DNA from: UBA4661 sp002405405
GTDB lineage: Bacteria > Bacteroidota > Ignavibacteria > Kapaibacteriales > UBA4661
Reading direction: 5' to 3'
Length of the DNA stretch: 8,431 bases
Assembly: GCA_036847245.1 (NCBI GenBank)
Contig: DAIUAL010000148.1
Location: 1-8,431, forward strand
In this document: positions 1 through 6,075 of the stretch, one piece after another
Layout: every line of letters starts with the position of its first letter
Numbering within the stretch: position 1 is the first letter of the stretch
The notes under the pieces: generated by a model
What the model saw: only the letters and a program-made list of their open reading frames with translations
What the model was told of the DNA's origin: nothing
Database searches by the model: none
Translations under genes and position numbers: made by a program

Positions 1-999
1 ACCAACAACGTCACGAGCATTGGTTACTTCAAGGAAAGCCAAGACTGATGGGTCAATGTCTTTGGTAAAGGTAAAATCTATCGTTTTACCGCCATACTCG
101 GTCGAGAAGAGATCAAATACTGAGTCGCGCTGTTGGGGGGTAGCAACGGTTTGCAGAGCTGCTGAAAGTTTTTCTACGCGTTTAGTTGCTTTCGTAGAGT
201 CCGCTTGAGATGGTACCAGTGGGAAAACTGCATAACGAATTTTACGTGAAGGACGTTGTTTGAACGACTCTTTGTGCTGTTCGTAGTATGCTTTAATTTC
301 GTCATTGCTGACATTAACTTTATCATCGGCAACAGTAAACGTTGTAAACGCAAGATAGTGTACATCAGCTGTTGAATTATCAATTACATATTGACGCTGA
401 AGATAATTGGGGTCAACGACACCGAGGCCCGCTGATACTGCTTGTTGAATTTTGACAGCAAGTAATTGCCGGCGAATTTGGTCTTCTACTTGAAGAAGAA
501 GTTTGCGGAATTGTGCACCAGCTTCCGGAGAAATGCGCTGTGAAACAATATCTGGATTGGTAACAAGCTGTAGATAGGTCTGAGCATTGAAACGACCAAG
601 CGAGTCGGTAAATTGTCGGCGAAGGAATTCCGGAGGAGATTCAAGCATGATGTCTTGCACTTCAGCATCCGAAACAGTCAAGCCGAGTTTTGCTGCTTCT
701 TGTTTCAAGAGTAATTCTTCTACTGTTTGATTCCACACGGCATCGCGCACTTGTGCATCATCAAAATCATCAGGGTTACCCGCCTGAGCACGTGCAGCTT
801 CTGCTTGCTCACGAACTTTTTCTTCAAATACTTAGTAGTCGATTTCTTCACCATTGACCGATCCTAATTTTGTCGAACTACTACGTCGCATAAAGTCAGA
901 AAAGTTCACATCGGAAATGACCATAAAAACAACAAACAACAACGCAATCGTGCCCAATAACCATGGGGAAATTGAACGCATTCTTTCCATCGTACCCAT
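1..999 (-). pseudogene. ppiD: PpiD/SurA-type peptidyl-prolyl isomerase, N-terminal part, interrupted by in-frame TAA
   Basis: Membrane-anchored periplasmic foldase of the SurA_N/PpiD kind. The start ATG at 999-997 follows a clear TAAGGAG (1016-1010) at 10-base spacing; a second ATG at codon 4 is too far from it. Residues 11-29 form one hydrophobic anchor (SPWLLGTIALLFVVFMVIS), as in PpiD. Then comes VNGEEIDY (48-55), the usual opening of a SurA_N domain, and codon 56 is TAA (834-832). The same frame continues with no further stop for 277 codons to the window edge, through FEEKVREQAEAARAQAG, a helical SurA_N-like stretch, and DEIKAYYEQHKESF. The parvulin catalytic domain would lie beyond base 1. 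A single substitution (for example CAA to TAA) explains the break, so it is a recent nonsense mutation, a sequencing error or, less likely, readthrough. Product after codon 55 would be only the anchor. Family identity is confident at the superfamily level; ppiD rather than another SurA_N protein is inferred from the anchor. Confidence 0.72.
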
Positions 1000-1009
1000 G
1001 CGAGGGGAA

Positions 1010-1016
1010 CTCCTTA
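1010..1016 (-). promoter_or_regulatory. Shine-Dalgarno of the ppiD-like gene
   Basis: TAAGGAG read on the minus strand, 10 bases before the ATG at 999. It is the only clear Shine-Dalgarno I see in the window, and it decides the start over the second ATG at codon 4. Confidence 0.6.
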
Positions 1017-1094
1017 ATACAGTGAATGATACAAAAAAATTAGTGGGTCTTTATTGATGTTACGCACACGCAATTGCACAATACGTAAAGACAG

Positions 1095-1124
1095 CAAAAT
1101 TACCCTAAATGTACGGTTTTTCAA
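1095..1124 (-). promoter_or_regulatory. Candidate promoter for the ppiD-like gene
   Basis: On the minus strand, TTGAAA (1124-1119), a 16-base spacer, then TAATTT (1102-1097). The latter extends to TAATTTTG (1102-1095), which also fits the TAnnTTTG -7 box described for Bacteroidota. It lies about 95 bases before the ATG. Pattern match only. Confidence 0.3.
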
Positions 1125-1163
1125 TAGCATTTTTTTTGCTCCCTTTCCAATCATTTCGATATT

Positions 1164-1193
1164 TTGAAACGTTTCTTGCTTGTATCATATACT
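1164..1193 (+). promoter_or_regulatory. Candidate sigma70-like promoter for the divIC cluster
   Basis: TTGAAA (1164-1169), an 18-base spacer, then TATACT (1188-1193), near-consensus for a primary sigma factor. It sits about 135 bases before the divIC start and could drive divIC and the following genes. The -35 overlaps the palindrome GAAACGTTTC (1166-1175), so a repressor site is possible. Confidence 0.4.
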
Positions 1194-1329
1194 TTAAGTA
1201 CTGCCGGATTTTGTTGTATGGATGATTCTTCGTCCAAAGATCCTTCGTGCAAATGTTTTCCGCAGTCCGTCATTCCTTAAAAAATTACATAATTGAAGCG
1301 GTATGATTGAGCAGCGATTTTCATAGCTC

Positions 1330-1626
1330 TTGCCTGGTATCAATAAGAAAATTCGTGTGCGATTTTTCTTGGCTCTTGCTGTTTTGGTTCCAATCTTAGG
1401 CTACATTCTTTTTTCTCGTAAAGGTGTCGTGCCACGTATGGGATTAGTACTAGATAAAAAAGATTTACAAGCAAAAATCCTCCATGATCGTCGAGAGCAA
1501 GATTCATTGGTGCGGTTAATAAAGCATTTAGAACAAGATACTTTTTTCATTGAAAAAATTGCACGAGAGCAATATGGCATGATGAAGCCCGGCGAGAAAG
1601 TATTTCTTATTGAATCTGTCAAATAG
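1330..1626 (+). CDS. divIC: Septum formation initiator, DivIC/FtsB family
   Basis: Small bitopic division protein that, in the family, bridges early and late divisome proteins with FtsL/DivIB-type partners. The 98 residues show the full family layout: a short basic cytoplasmic tail (KKIRVR), one membrane span at about 11-28, a coiled-coil stretch at about 38-70 (DKKDLQAKILHDRREQDSL onward), and the C-terminal motif EKIAREQYGMMKPGE (75-89) that is diagnostic of DivIC/FtsB. Length is normal. The start is TTG at 1330: the first ATG downstream falls after the membrane span, and an in-frame TAG lies only two codons upstream (1324-1326). No Shine-Dalgarno is visible. An in-frame ATG at 1303 lies just before that TAG, so the annotated N-terminus may be shorter than in relatives. 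The ROK kinase follows after 45 bases, probably on the same transcript. Symbol assigned by family; FtsB would be an equivalent name. Confidence 0.85.
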   Translation: MPGINKKIRVRFFLALAVLVPILGYILFSRKGVVPRMGLVLDKKDLQAKILHDRREQDSLVRLIKHLEQDTFFIEKIAREQYGMMKPGEKVFLIESVK

Positions 1627-1644
1627 GGTCCTCGTATTAATAGC

Positions 1645-1671
1645 TTTTTTTTCATTTTCTTTTTTCTCGTT
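1645..1671 (+). promoter_or_regulatory. T-rich leader in place of a Shine-Dalgarno, ROK kinase
   Basis: A T8 run and then TTTCATTTTCTTTTT (1650-1664), ending 7 bases before the ATG at 1672. The same 15 bases occur before the ridA start at 2689. No purine-rich Shine-Dalgarno and no GC hairpin precede it. It may act as an unstructured U-rich ribosome loading site; this role is inferred. Confidence 0.4.
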
Positions 1672-2616
1672 ATGCTATTTGCCGGTGTTGATATTGGTGG
1701 AACAACCATTAAAATTGGGATGATTGATGAGCAAGGAATAATTCATGCGCAGTATTCGTATCCGACAAAAGCCGATCTAGGTAAGGATGCATCCGTCCAA
1801 TGGATTTGCGATGTCTGCAAAGAAATTCTAGATAAGCACCCTCATCTTGTTGCTTTTGGTTTGGGATGCCCTGGTGTGGTCAATCCTCGCGATCGCTCGG
1901 TCTACTATCCACCCAATTTATTGGGGTGGGATATAGTACCTCTTGCTGATATGGTAGAAAAGGCAACAGGCAAGCCCGCCTTTATTGATAATGATGCGAA
2001 TGCAGCAGCAATTGCAGAACTTGAAGTTGGTGCCGGTGTGGGTGTGCCATATTTCTTGTATATCACGCTTGGTACAGGTGTTGGTGGCGGTATCATTTTA
2101 GATGGAAAGATGTACTATGGTGAACGTGGTGGCGCAGGCGAGGTTGGGCATATTGTCGTTGATATTCATGCACAGCCACAAGAGGGGCAGTTAAACTTTC
2201 AGCCTGGTACTTTGGAAGAATTGCTGGGTCGTAAAGGACTTATTTCTATGGCAAAAAGAATTTCTGCGCAGTATCCTGATTCTTATCTTCACACAGTCGG
2301 AGAGATCGATGTGCATCATATTTCCGAGGGTGTTGAGCGTCATGATCCTGCCTCGGTTGAATGCTTTACCATTGCCGGAAAAATTCTTGGATTAGGTATT
2401 GCTTCAATTTTACATCTTTTTGACATGCGAATTGTAGTCATCGGTGGTGGTATTTCGCAAGCACATCCGCTTTTTTTGGATACTGCCAGAAAAATTTTAC
2501 GGGAGCGGGCAATGCCTACTGTCGGAAAAGAATCCGATATTCGTGTTGCGAAATTCGGTAGTACAGCTGGTATTGTTGGTGCAGCAATGGTCGCGAAGCA
2601 CTACTTTCAACCATAA
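1672..2616 (+). CDS. ROK-family sugar kinase (glucokinase-like), zinc-site cysteines missing
   Basis: Cytoplasmic ATP-dependent hexose or hexosamine kinase of the ROK family, 314 residues, normal length. Visible landmarks are the phosphate-1 loop DIGGTTIKIG (7-16), NLLGWD (82-87) of the sugar pocket, NDAN (107-110) with the probable catalytic base Asp108, the phosphate-2 loop LGTGVGGG (133-140), and GGAGEVGH (153-160), which supplies sugar-contacting Glu157 and His160. C-terminal IVVIGGGIS (254-262) is the adenosine motif. The usual CxCGxxGCxE zinc motif after His160 is absent: the aligned stretch reads QLNFQPGTLEE (173-183), with all three cysteines replaced, while the flanking GH and LE are kept. 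The frame is intact and the rest well conserved, so it is probably an active zinc-less variant; sugar specificity cannot be read from sequence. The start is the only ATG before the ATP loop. ridA follows after 72 bases. Confidence 0.88.
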   Translation: MLFAGVDIGGTTIKIGMIDEQGIIHAQYSYPTKADLGKDASVQWICDVCKEILDKHPHLVAFGLGCPGVVNPRDRSVYYPPNLLGWDIVPLADMVEKATGKPAFIDNDANAAAIAELEVGAGVGVPYFLYITLGTGVGGGIILDGKMYYGERGGAGEVGHIVVDIHAQPQEGQLNFQPGTLEELLGRKGLISMAKRISAQYPDSYLHTVGEIDVHHISEGVERHDPASVECFTIAGKILGLGIASILHLFDMRIVVIGGGISQAHPLFLDTARKILRERAMPTVGKESDIRVAKFGSTAGIVGAAMVAKHYFQP

Positions 2617-2647
2617 TTTGTCTTTGTAATGATTGTCTAATTCATGC

Positions 2648-2680
2648 AAGCAACAAAGCTTGTTGTTTCATTTTCTTTTT
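2648..2680 (+). promoter_or_regulatory. AT-rich hairpin plus T-rich tract before ridA
   Basis: CAACAA (2651-2656) pairs with TTGTTG (2660-2665) across a 3-base AGC loop, extended by AAG/TTT (2648-2650 with 2666-2668, one G-T wobble). The 3' arm runs directly into TTTCATTTTCTTTTT (2666-2680), identical to the tract before the ROK kinase. It could be a weak intrinsic terminator or attenuator, or just a translation leader. The tract supports the start at 2689 over the earlier in-frame ATG at 2644, which lies upstream of the hairpin. Confidence 0.35.
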
Positions 2681-2688
2681 ATGTTTAT

Positions 2689-3063
2689 ATGCGTGAAATT
2701 ATTTACACTCCCAATGCTCCTGAGCCAATTGGACCATATTCGCAAGGTGTAAAAACATCGGGAACATTCCTCTTTTTATCGGGACAAATTCCAACACTCA
2801 ATGGTGAAGTTGTTGCCGGTGGTATTAAAGAGCAAACGCGCCAAGTGTTGCTCAATATTCAGGCACTGCTTGAATCACAAGGCTATTCATTTACGGACAT
2901 TGTTAAAGCAACTGTCTTTTTGAAAGACATGAATACGTTTGCTGATATGAATGCGGTGTATGGTGAATTCATGAATGAAAGCAAACCTGCTCGTTCGACC
3001 GTTGAAGTTGCTCGCTTGCCGAAAGATGTCATGGTAGAAATCGAAGTTGTTGCAGTGAAATAA
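2689..3063 (+). CDS. ridA: RidA/YjgF/YER057c family 2-iminobutanoate/2-iminopropanoate deaminase
   Basis: Cytoplasmic homotrimeric enzyme that hydrolyses reactive enamine/imine intermediates released by PLP enzymes such as threonine dehydratase. The 124 residues match the usual length. Landmarks: AIGPYSQ-like IGPYSQG (14-20), LFLSGQIP (28-35), the signature PARSTVEVARLPKDVMVEIE (100-119) with Arg102 equivalent to the carboxylate-binding Arg105 of E. coli RidA, and ending VVAVK. I chose the ATG at 2689 because MREIIYTPNAPEPIGPYSQ begins exactly where the family begins. An in-frame ATG at 2644 would add 15 hydrophobic residues encoded by the hairpin and T-tract, which relatives lack. The DUF5683 gene follows after 7 bases, suggesting co-transcription. 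Presence of Arg102 and the whole signature favours the true RidA subfamily over the Rid1-7 paralogues lacking it. Confidence 0.93.
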   Translation: MREIIYTPNAPEPIGPYSQGVKTSGTFLFLSGQIPTLNGEVVAGGIKEQTRQVLLNIQALLESQGYSFTDIVKATVFLKDMNTFADMNAVYGEFMNESKPARSTVEVARLPKDVMVEIEVVAVK

Positions 3064-3070
3064 TCTCCTC

Positions 3071-3742
3071 ATGCAGTTCTTCATTATGATAGCATATCGT
3101 TATTTGGCGCGTGTTCTGTTGTTCAGGCACGCGCTGTGTGTTTTTGTGTTAGGGCATGTGGGGTGCTTTCCTCTCTATAGTCAAAATCAACAACCGATCA
3201 ATCAACCTCAGAAACAACCAATACAGGCAACTTCAGCAACAATACCGCAATTTCAATCGCTTGATGATCTTGCCGCTAAATCCATCAACGGAACAAAAGA
3301 TTTTTCGGGTACAAACAGTTCATTTGCACTGACAAAAACGCCTCTTGATGCGGTATGGCGTTCATTTGTGATACCGGGTTGGGGACAATTCTACAACGAG
3401 CAATATTGGAAAGTACCTTTGGCACTTGGTGGAGCCGGAAGTTTGTTATATCAAGTGATTGTTGCTGAAAATTTACGAGCAGACCGCAATGCTCTTTATC
3501 TCATTGCCAGTCAGCCTAACAGTAACTACACAAAAGCGCAGACCGATCGCATTGAGCTGGAGCGGGAGTTTTATCGGGATATACGTGACACATACACTGT
3601 GTACCTAGTCGGTGTCTATCTTATCATTGCAATGGATGCCTATGTTGGTGCGCATTTATATGATTTTGATGTGAGAGATAATGTCAAAGCCAGTTTGGGT
3701 TTTTCGCCATTAGGCAGAGTAAATTTTAGTATCCGCTGGTAA
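3071..3742 (+). CDS. DUF5683 domain-containing envelope protein
   Basis: Protein of unknown function, 223 residues, of the DUF5683 family seen mainly in Bacteroidota relatives. An N-terminal basic and hydrophobic segment (about 8-32, RYLARVLLFRHALCVFVLGH) looks like a signal peptide or anchor. Residues 38-62 are low-complexity and rich in Gln and Pro. The domain core has PLDAVWRSFVIPGWGQFYNE (91-110), the typical PGxGQxYN motif, then YWKVPLALGGAG (112-123), a hydrophobic span near 176-192, and DAYVGAHLYDFDV (189-201), a second hallmark. The tail SLGFSPLGRVNFSIRW looks like the strand ending of a membrane-associated protein. The Cys32 context (HVGC) is not a good lipobox. An alternative start is ATG 3086 (residue 6). 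It follows ridA by 7 bases and converges on fmt. Function cannot be assigned. Confidence 0.82.
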   Translation: MQFFIMIAYRYLARVLLFRHALCVFVLGHVGCFPLYSQNQQPINQPQKQPIQATSATIPQFQSLDDLAAKSINGTKDFSGTNSSFALTKTPLDAVWRSFVIPGWGQFYNEQYWKVPLALGGAGSLLYQVIVAENLRADRNALYLIASQPNSNYTKAQTDRIELEREFYRDIRDTYTVYLVGVYLIIAMDAYVGAHLYDFDVRDNVKASLGFSPLGRVNFSIRW

Positions 3743-3760
3743 ACTTCAGCATAGAAAATA

Positions 3761-3786
3761 TTACGAACCTTATATTTCATTCGTAA
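3761..3786. terminator. Possible weak bidirectional terminator between DUF5683 gene and fmt
   Basis: Perfect 7-base inverted repeat TTACGAA (3761-3767) and TTCGTAA (3780-3786) around a 12-base loop, located at the junction of two convergent genes and overlapping the fmt stop codon. Only short A/T-rich sequence follows each arm, so the terminator role is weak. Confidence 0.27.
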
Positions 3787-4702
3787 AATATCCGCTGTGT
3801 TCGCTTCGCCAACCACGTAAGAAGTCTTCAGTTGACATAGCGCGCTTGCCCTCAGGTTGCAATGAAAGTATGCGTATTGCACCACTGCCACAACCGACAT
3901 ACAGTGACGAGTCTGTGCGAAGATATTCACCAACATGAAGATGGTGATCTCTGCTTGTTTCTGCACGGAGAATCTTGCATGTTTTACCATCGAGATGGCT
4001 CCAAGCGCCAGGGTAAGGAGATAAGCCGTGAATAAAATTTTTGATAGTTTCTGCCGAATGTTGCCACTCGATACGGCACATCTCACGATAAATTTTAGGC
4101 GCAGTTGTTGCCAAAGCATCATTCTGCGGGGAAGTATGTAAAGTGCCCGCAAGTAATTGATGTGTTGTTTCTACTGCAAGTTGTGCAGCCAAGGGCATCA
4201 TTGCATCGTGTAATTCTCCGGCAGTCATCATACTGTGAATAGGGAGTGTTTTTGTGCCAAGCATCAAGCCTGTATCGACTTGATCAGCGAGCAAAAAAGA
4301 GGTTACACCGGTTTCTTGTTCGCCACGAATAATTGCCCAATTGATGGGTGCGGCTCCACGATACTTAGGCAAGAGAGACCCATGAATATTGAATGCTCCA
4401 AGTCGTGCCAAGGTGTAGATAGTACGTGGAAGAATGCGAAAAGCTACAACACAAAGGATGTCAGGTTGCAATGCCCGTACCTCATCATGAAAGCGTTCAT
4501 CACGAAGTGATTCTGGTTGAAGGATTGTTGTTATGCCCAGTTCCAATGCGGCTTGTTTTACCGCTGAAGAAGATATTTTCTGTCCTCTGCCTTGTTGTTT
4601 GTCGGGCACGGTTACCACGGCACGTACTGTAAATTCGTTATGCAAAGCACGTAAAGTGGGTACTGCAAATTCAGGCGTACCCATGAATATTATAGAACTC
4701 AT
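3770..4702 (-). CDS. fmt: Methionyl-tRNA formyltransferase
   Basis: Transfers the formyl group from 10-formyltetrahydrofolate to Met-tRNAfMet in the cytoplasm, the last step before bacterial initiation. The 310 residues match the family length. IIFMGTPEFAVPTL (4-17) opens the Rossmann-like formyltransferase domain; AFNIHGSLLPKYRGAAPINW (103-122) is the signature, with Asn105 and His107 as catalytic residues; VDTG (142-145) gives Asp143 (E. coli Asn106, His108, Asp144). The C-terminal OB-type domain begins near 205 (IYREMCRIEW) and includes GLSPYPGAW. It starts at the ATG at 4702, directly before the conserved first strand, without a visible Shine-Dalgarno. It lies 57 bases downstream of the Rieske oxygenase on the same strand. 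In many genomes fmt neighbours def; def is not in this window. Confidence 0.96.
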   Translation of the reverse strand: MSSIIFMGTPEFAVPTLRALHNEFTVRAVVTVPDKQQGRGQKISSSAVKQAALELGITTILQPESLRDERFHDEVRALQPDILCVVAFRILPRTIYTLARLGAFNIHGSLLPKYRGAAPINWAIIRGEQETGVTSFLLADQVDTGLMLGTKTLPIHSMMTAGELHDAMMPLAAQLAVETTHQLLAGTLHTSPQNDALATTAPKIYREMCRIEWQHSAETIKNFIHGLSPYPGAWSHLDGKTCKILRAETSRDHHLHVGEYLRTDSSLYVGCGSGAIRILSLQPEGKRAMSTEDFLRGWRSEHSGYFTNEI

Positions 4703-4719
4703 AACTAGAAATGATGATA

Positions 4720-4749
4720 ATGATATCGCTACTCTTAAATATATAACAA
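4720..4749 (-). promoter_or_regulatory. Candidate promoter for fmt
   Basis: On the minus strand, TTGTTA (4749-4744), 18 bases, then TATCAT (4725-4720), which would start transcription about 10 bases before the fmt ATG. The spacing equals that of the divIC candidate. It would let fmt be transcribed independently of the oxygenase. Pattern match in AT-rich sequence, so weak. Confidence 0.25.
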
Positions 4750-4759
4750 GAAAGAAAAA

Positions 4760-5860
4760 TTATGAATGTATGTCTGCTTGTAAACTGGACATTAGTAATG
4801 AATGAAAATGATACACACCGCGTTCATGTTCAGGTGAGTAGCGTCCATTTTTGTAAAGGTTAGAACGCATTCCTCGCATAACAGATTCTACGATCATTTC
4901 GTCTTCGCGTTCAACACGATCAAGCACGGCACCCGATCCTTCTAACATAAGATCATCTTTCCAAACATATGTACTGTAAGATACTCTAGTTAAATCTGTT
5001 TTGAGTGGTTTTACTACATTGATAGATAAACCCCATGGATAAAAATTCAGCATCAAATTGGGGAAAATCCAATAGTAATATGCCGCAATGTGCTTGCCAT
5101 AATCTGGTGATGATGGAGGAATATCAAACACATAATCATCACTGTTGGCAATGCCGATTTGTAGTGTACCGAACTCAAATTCTTCATAGCTGTAATCATT
5201 TAAATTTAATGACTTAGTGAGCGACTGATGGACAAAGGGAATGTGAAGACCTTCAAGATAATTTTCACAATACAATGCCCAATGTGCCCGTACCATGTAG
5301 TCACGTGATAGTTCCGAAGAGTGACGAAATTCATGTAAAGGAAGAAAACCAATGCGTTGAATAATATCTTTAAAAACAGTTTCAAATGTCGCGATAGGAG
5401 CTAGCGATGCAAAGATCAATCGATGCAGAAAAATACCAAAGGGAATCTGTGGAAGATTGTCTGCCGCTGTTGGAAAGTTCTTTGCTTCGGCAAAACCCGG
5501 CATAGCCTGGAATTTACCATCGAGGGCAAATTTTCGTCCATGATACGGACATCGTAGTATTTGTGCTTGGCACGAAGCCTCTTGTACGATAGCACCGCGA
5601 TGCGTGCAAACATTGGACAAACAATGTAATCTATCGCTACTATCGCGCGTTATTAAAACAGGTTCGTTGACATAGCCATCAAGTATGATGGTTGGAAAGG
5701 CTGAATTGGGTGTTGCGACATCGCGAATGTCACCAATCAGTTGCCATGAGCGTGCAAAAATTGACCTTCGCATTGCACGGAACAACGACTCGTCGTGATA
5801 AAAGGTATTGGGGAGCGTTCGTGCGCGTGATATGTCAGGGTCGAGTGAATAGGCAACCAT
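4760..5860 (-). CDS. Rieske [2Fe-2S] non-heme iron oxygenase, alpha-subunit type
   Basis: Ring-hydroxylating or N-demethylating type oxygenase, 366 residues. The Rieske domain shows CTHRG (85-89) and CPYHGR (104-109), giving ligands Cys85, His87, Cys104 and His107. The catalytic domain shows ENYLEGLHIPFVH (199-211), where His206 and His211 bind the mononuclear iron and Glu203 sits at the bridging position, and EREDEMIVES (317-326), where Asp320 is the likely third ligand. All metal ligands appear intact. The NYLEGxHxPFVH form resembles the choline/betaine/carnitine-type branch rather than naphthalene dioxygenase, but the substrate cannot be assigned. No reductase, ferredoxin or beta subunit is in the window, so electrons must come from elsewhere. 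The ATG at 5860 is the first in the frame; an upstream TTG at 5911 would add 17 unconserved residues. It is divergent from the permease and upstream of fmt. Confidence 0.9.
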   Translation of the reverse strand: MVAYSLDPDISRARTLPNTFYHDESLFRAMRRSIFARSWQLIGDIRDVATPNSAFPTIILDGYVNEPVLITRDSSDRLHCLSNVCTHRGAIVQEASCQAQILRCPYHGRKFALDGKFQAMPGFAEAKNFPTAADNLPQIPFGIFLHRLIFASLAPIATFETVFKDIIQRIGFLPLHEFRHSSELSRDYMVRAHWALYCENYLEGLHIPFVHQSLTKSLNLNDYSYEEFEFGTLQIGIANSDDYVFDIPPSSPDYGKHIAAYYYWIFPNLMLNFYPWGLSINVVKPLKTDLTRVSYSTYVWKDDLMLEGSGAVLDRVEREDEMIVESVMRGMRSNLYKNGRYSPEHERGVYHFHSLLMSSLQADIHS

Positions 5861-6030
5861 ACATGCGTATAAGTGTGAGTAGGTAAATGAAGAAGAGAAG
5901 CTGTTTTTCAATATTTGATCTGCAAAAATACCGCAATTCGCCTCACATTCGCTCTTATGCCATGATTGATGCCTTTTGTAGCAAACCTTTTTTCTTATTT
6001 TGGAGTGATAATTATTTTGATCTTGTCCTT

Positions 6031-6055
6031 TATACGTTTAATAACCGATCGTATA
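6031..6055. repeat. Inverted repeat upstream of the permease, possible operator
   Basis: Perfect 6-base arms TATACG (6031-6036) and CGTATA (6050-6055) separated by 13 bases, within the 222-base gap shared by the oxygenase and permease genes and 28 bases before the permease ATG. Geometry would suit a dimeric regulator; no regulator gene is nearby. Confidence 0.3.
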
Positions 6056-6064
6056 GCATTATAT

Positions 6065-6075
6065 CTTCTTTTTTT
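6065..6075 (+). promoter_or_regulatory. Pyrimidine tract before permease start
   Basis: CTTCTTTTTTT ends 7 bases before the ATG at 6083, the same distance as the T-tract before the ROK kinase, and no Shine-Dalgarno is present. Used as supporting evidence for the 6083 start. Confidence 0.33.

Larger units (their letters stand above)
1017..1329. other. Divergent intergenic region between ppiD-like gene and divIC
   Basis: About 310 bases with no convincing gene. It holds a candidate minus-strand promoter (1095-1124), a candidate plus-strand promoter (1164-1193), a nested dyad (TTACG at 1060-1064, GCAATTGC at 1070-1077, CGTAA at 1084-1088), the perfect palindrome GAAACGTTTC (1166-1175) overlapping the plus-strand -35, and a T8 run near 1131-1138. 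A 24-codon open frame (1222-1296) and a 7-codon one (1303-1326) lie in the divIC frame but have no ribosome binding site. I see no tRNA or recognisable RNA gene. Confidence 0.6.

Noticed and set aside
854..1057. Plus-strand open frame of 67 codons opposite the ppiD-like gene
   Set aside because: It is antisense to the PpiD anchor region, whose minus-strand translation is clearly family-typical.
1222..1296. 24-codon open frame (MILRPKILRANVFRSPSFLK...) upstream of divIC in the same frame
   Set aside because: No ribosome binding site, ends in TGA, and a TAG also separates it from divIC. Sharing the frame has a one-in-three chance. Not enough for a gene or an N-terminal extension.
1..2616. Reassigned TAA/TAG as glutamine to explain the ppiD and divIC stops
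   Set aside because: Other genes end normally at TAA (ROK, ridA, DUF5683, fmt, oxygenase, permease) at family-expected lengths, so a genome-wide code change is not supported.
3640..4152. Minus-strand open frame of 170 codons overlapping fmt and the DUF5683 gene
   Set aside because: It lies in another frame within fmt and runs into the convergent gene; no recognisable domain, and both true genes are strongly supported.
5861..5911. 17-codon N-terminal extension of the Rieske oxygenase from a TTG
   Set aside because: Serine-rich and not family-like; the ATG at 5860 is the first ATG in frame and begins the conserved N-terminus.
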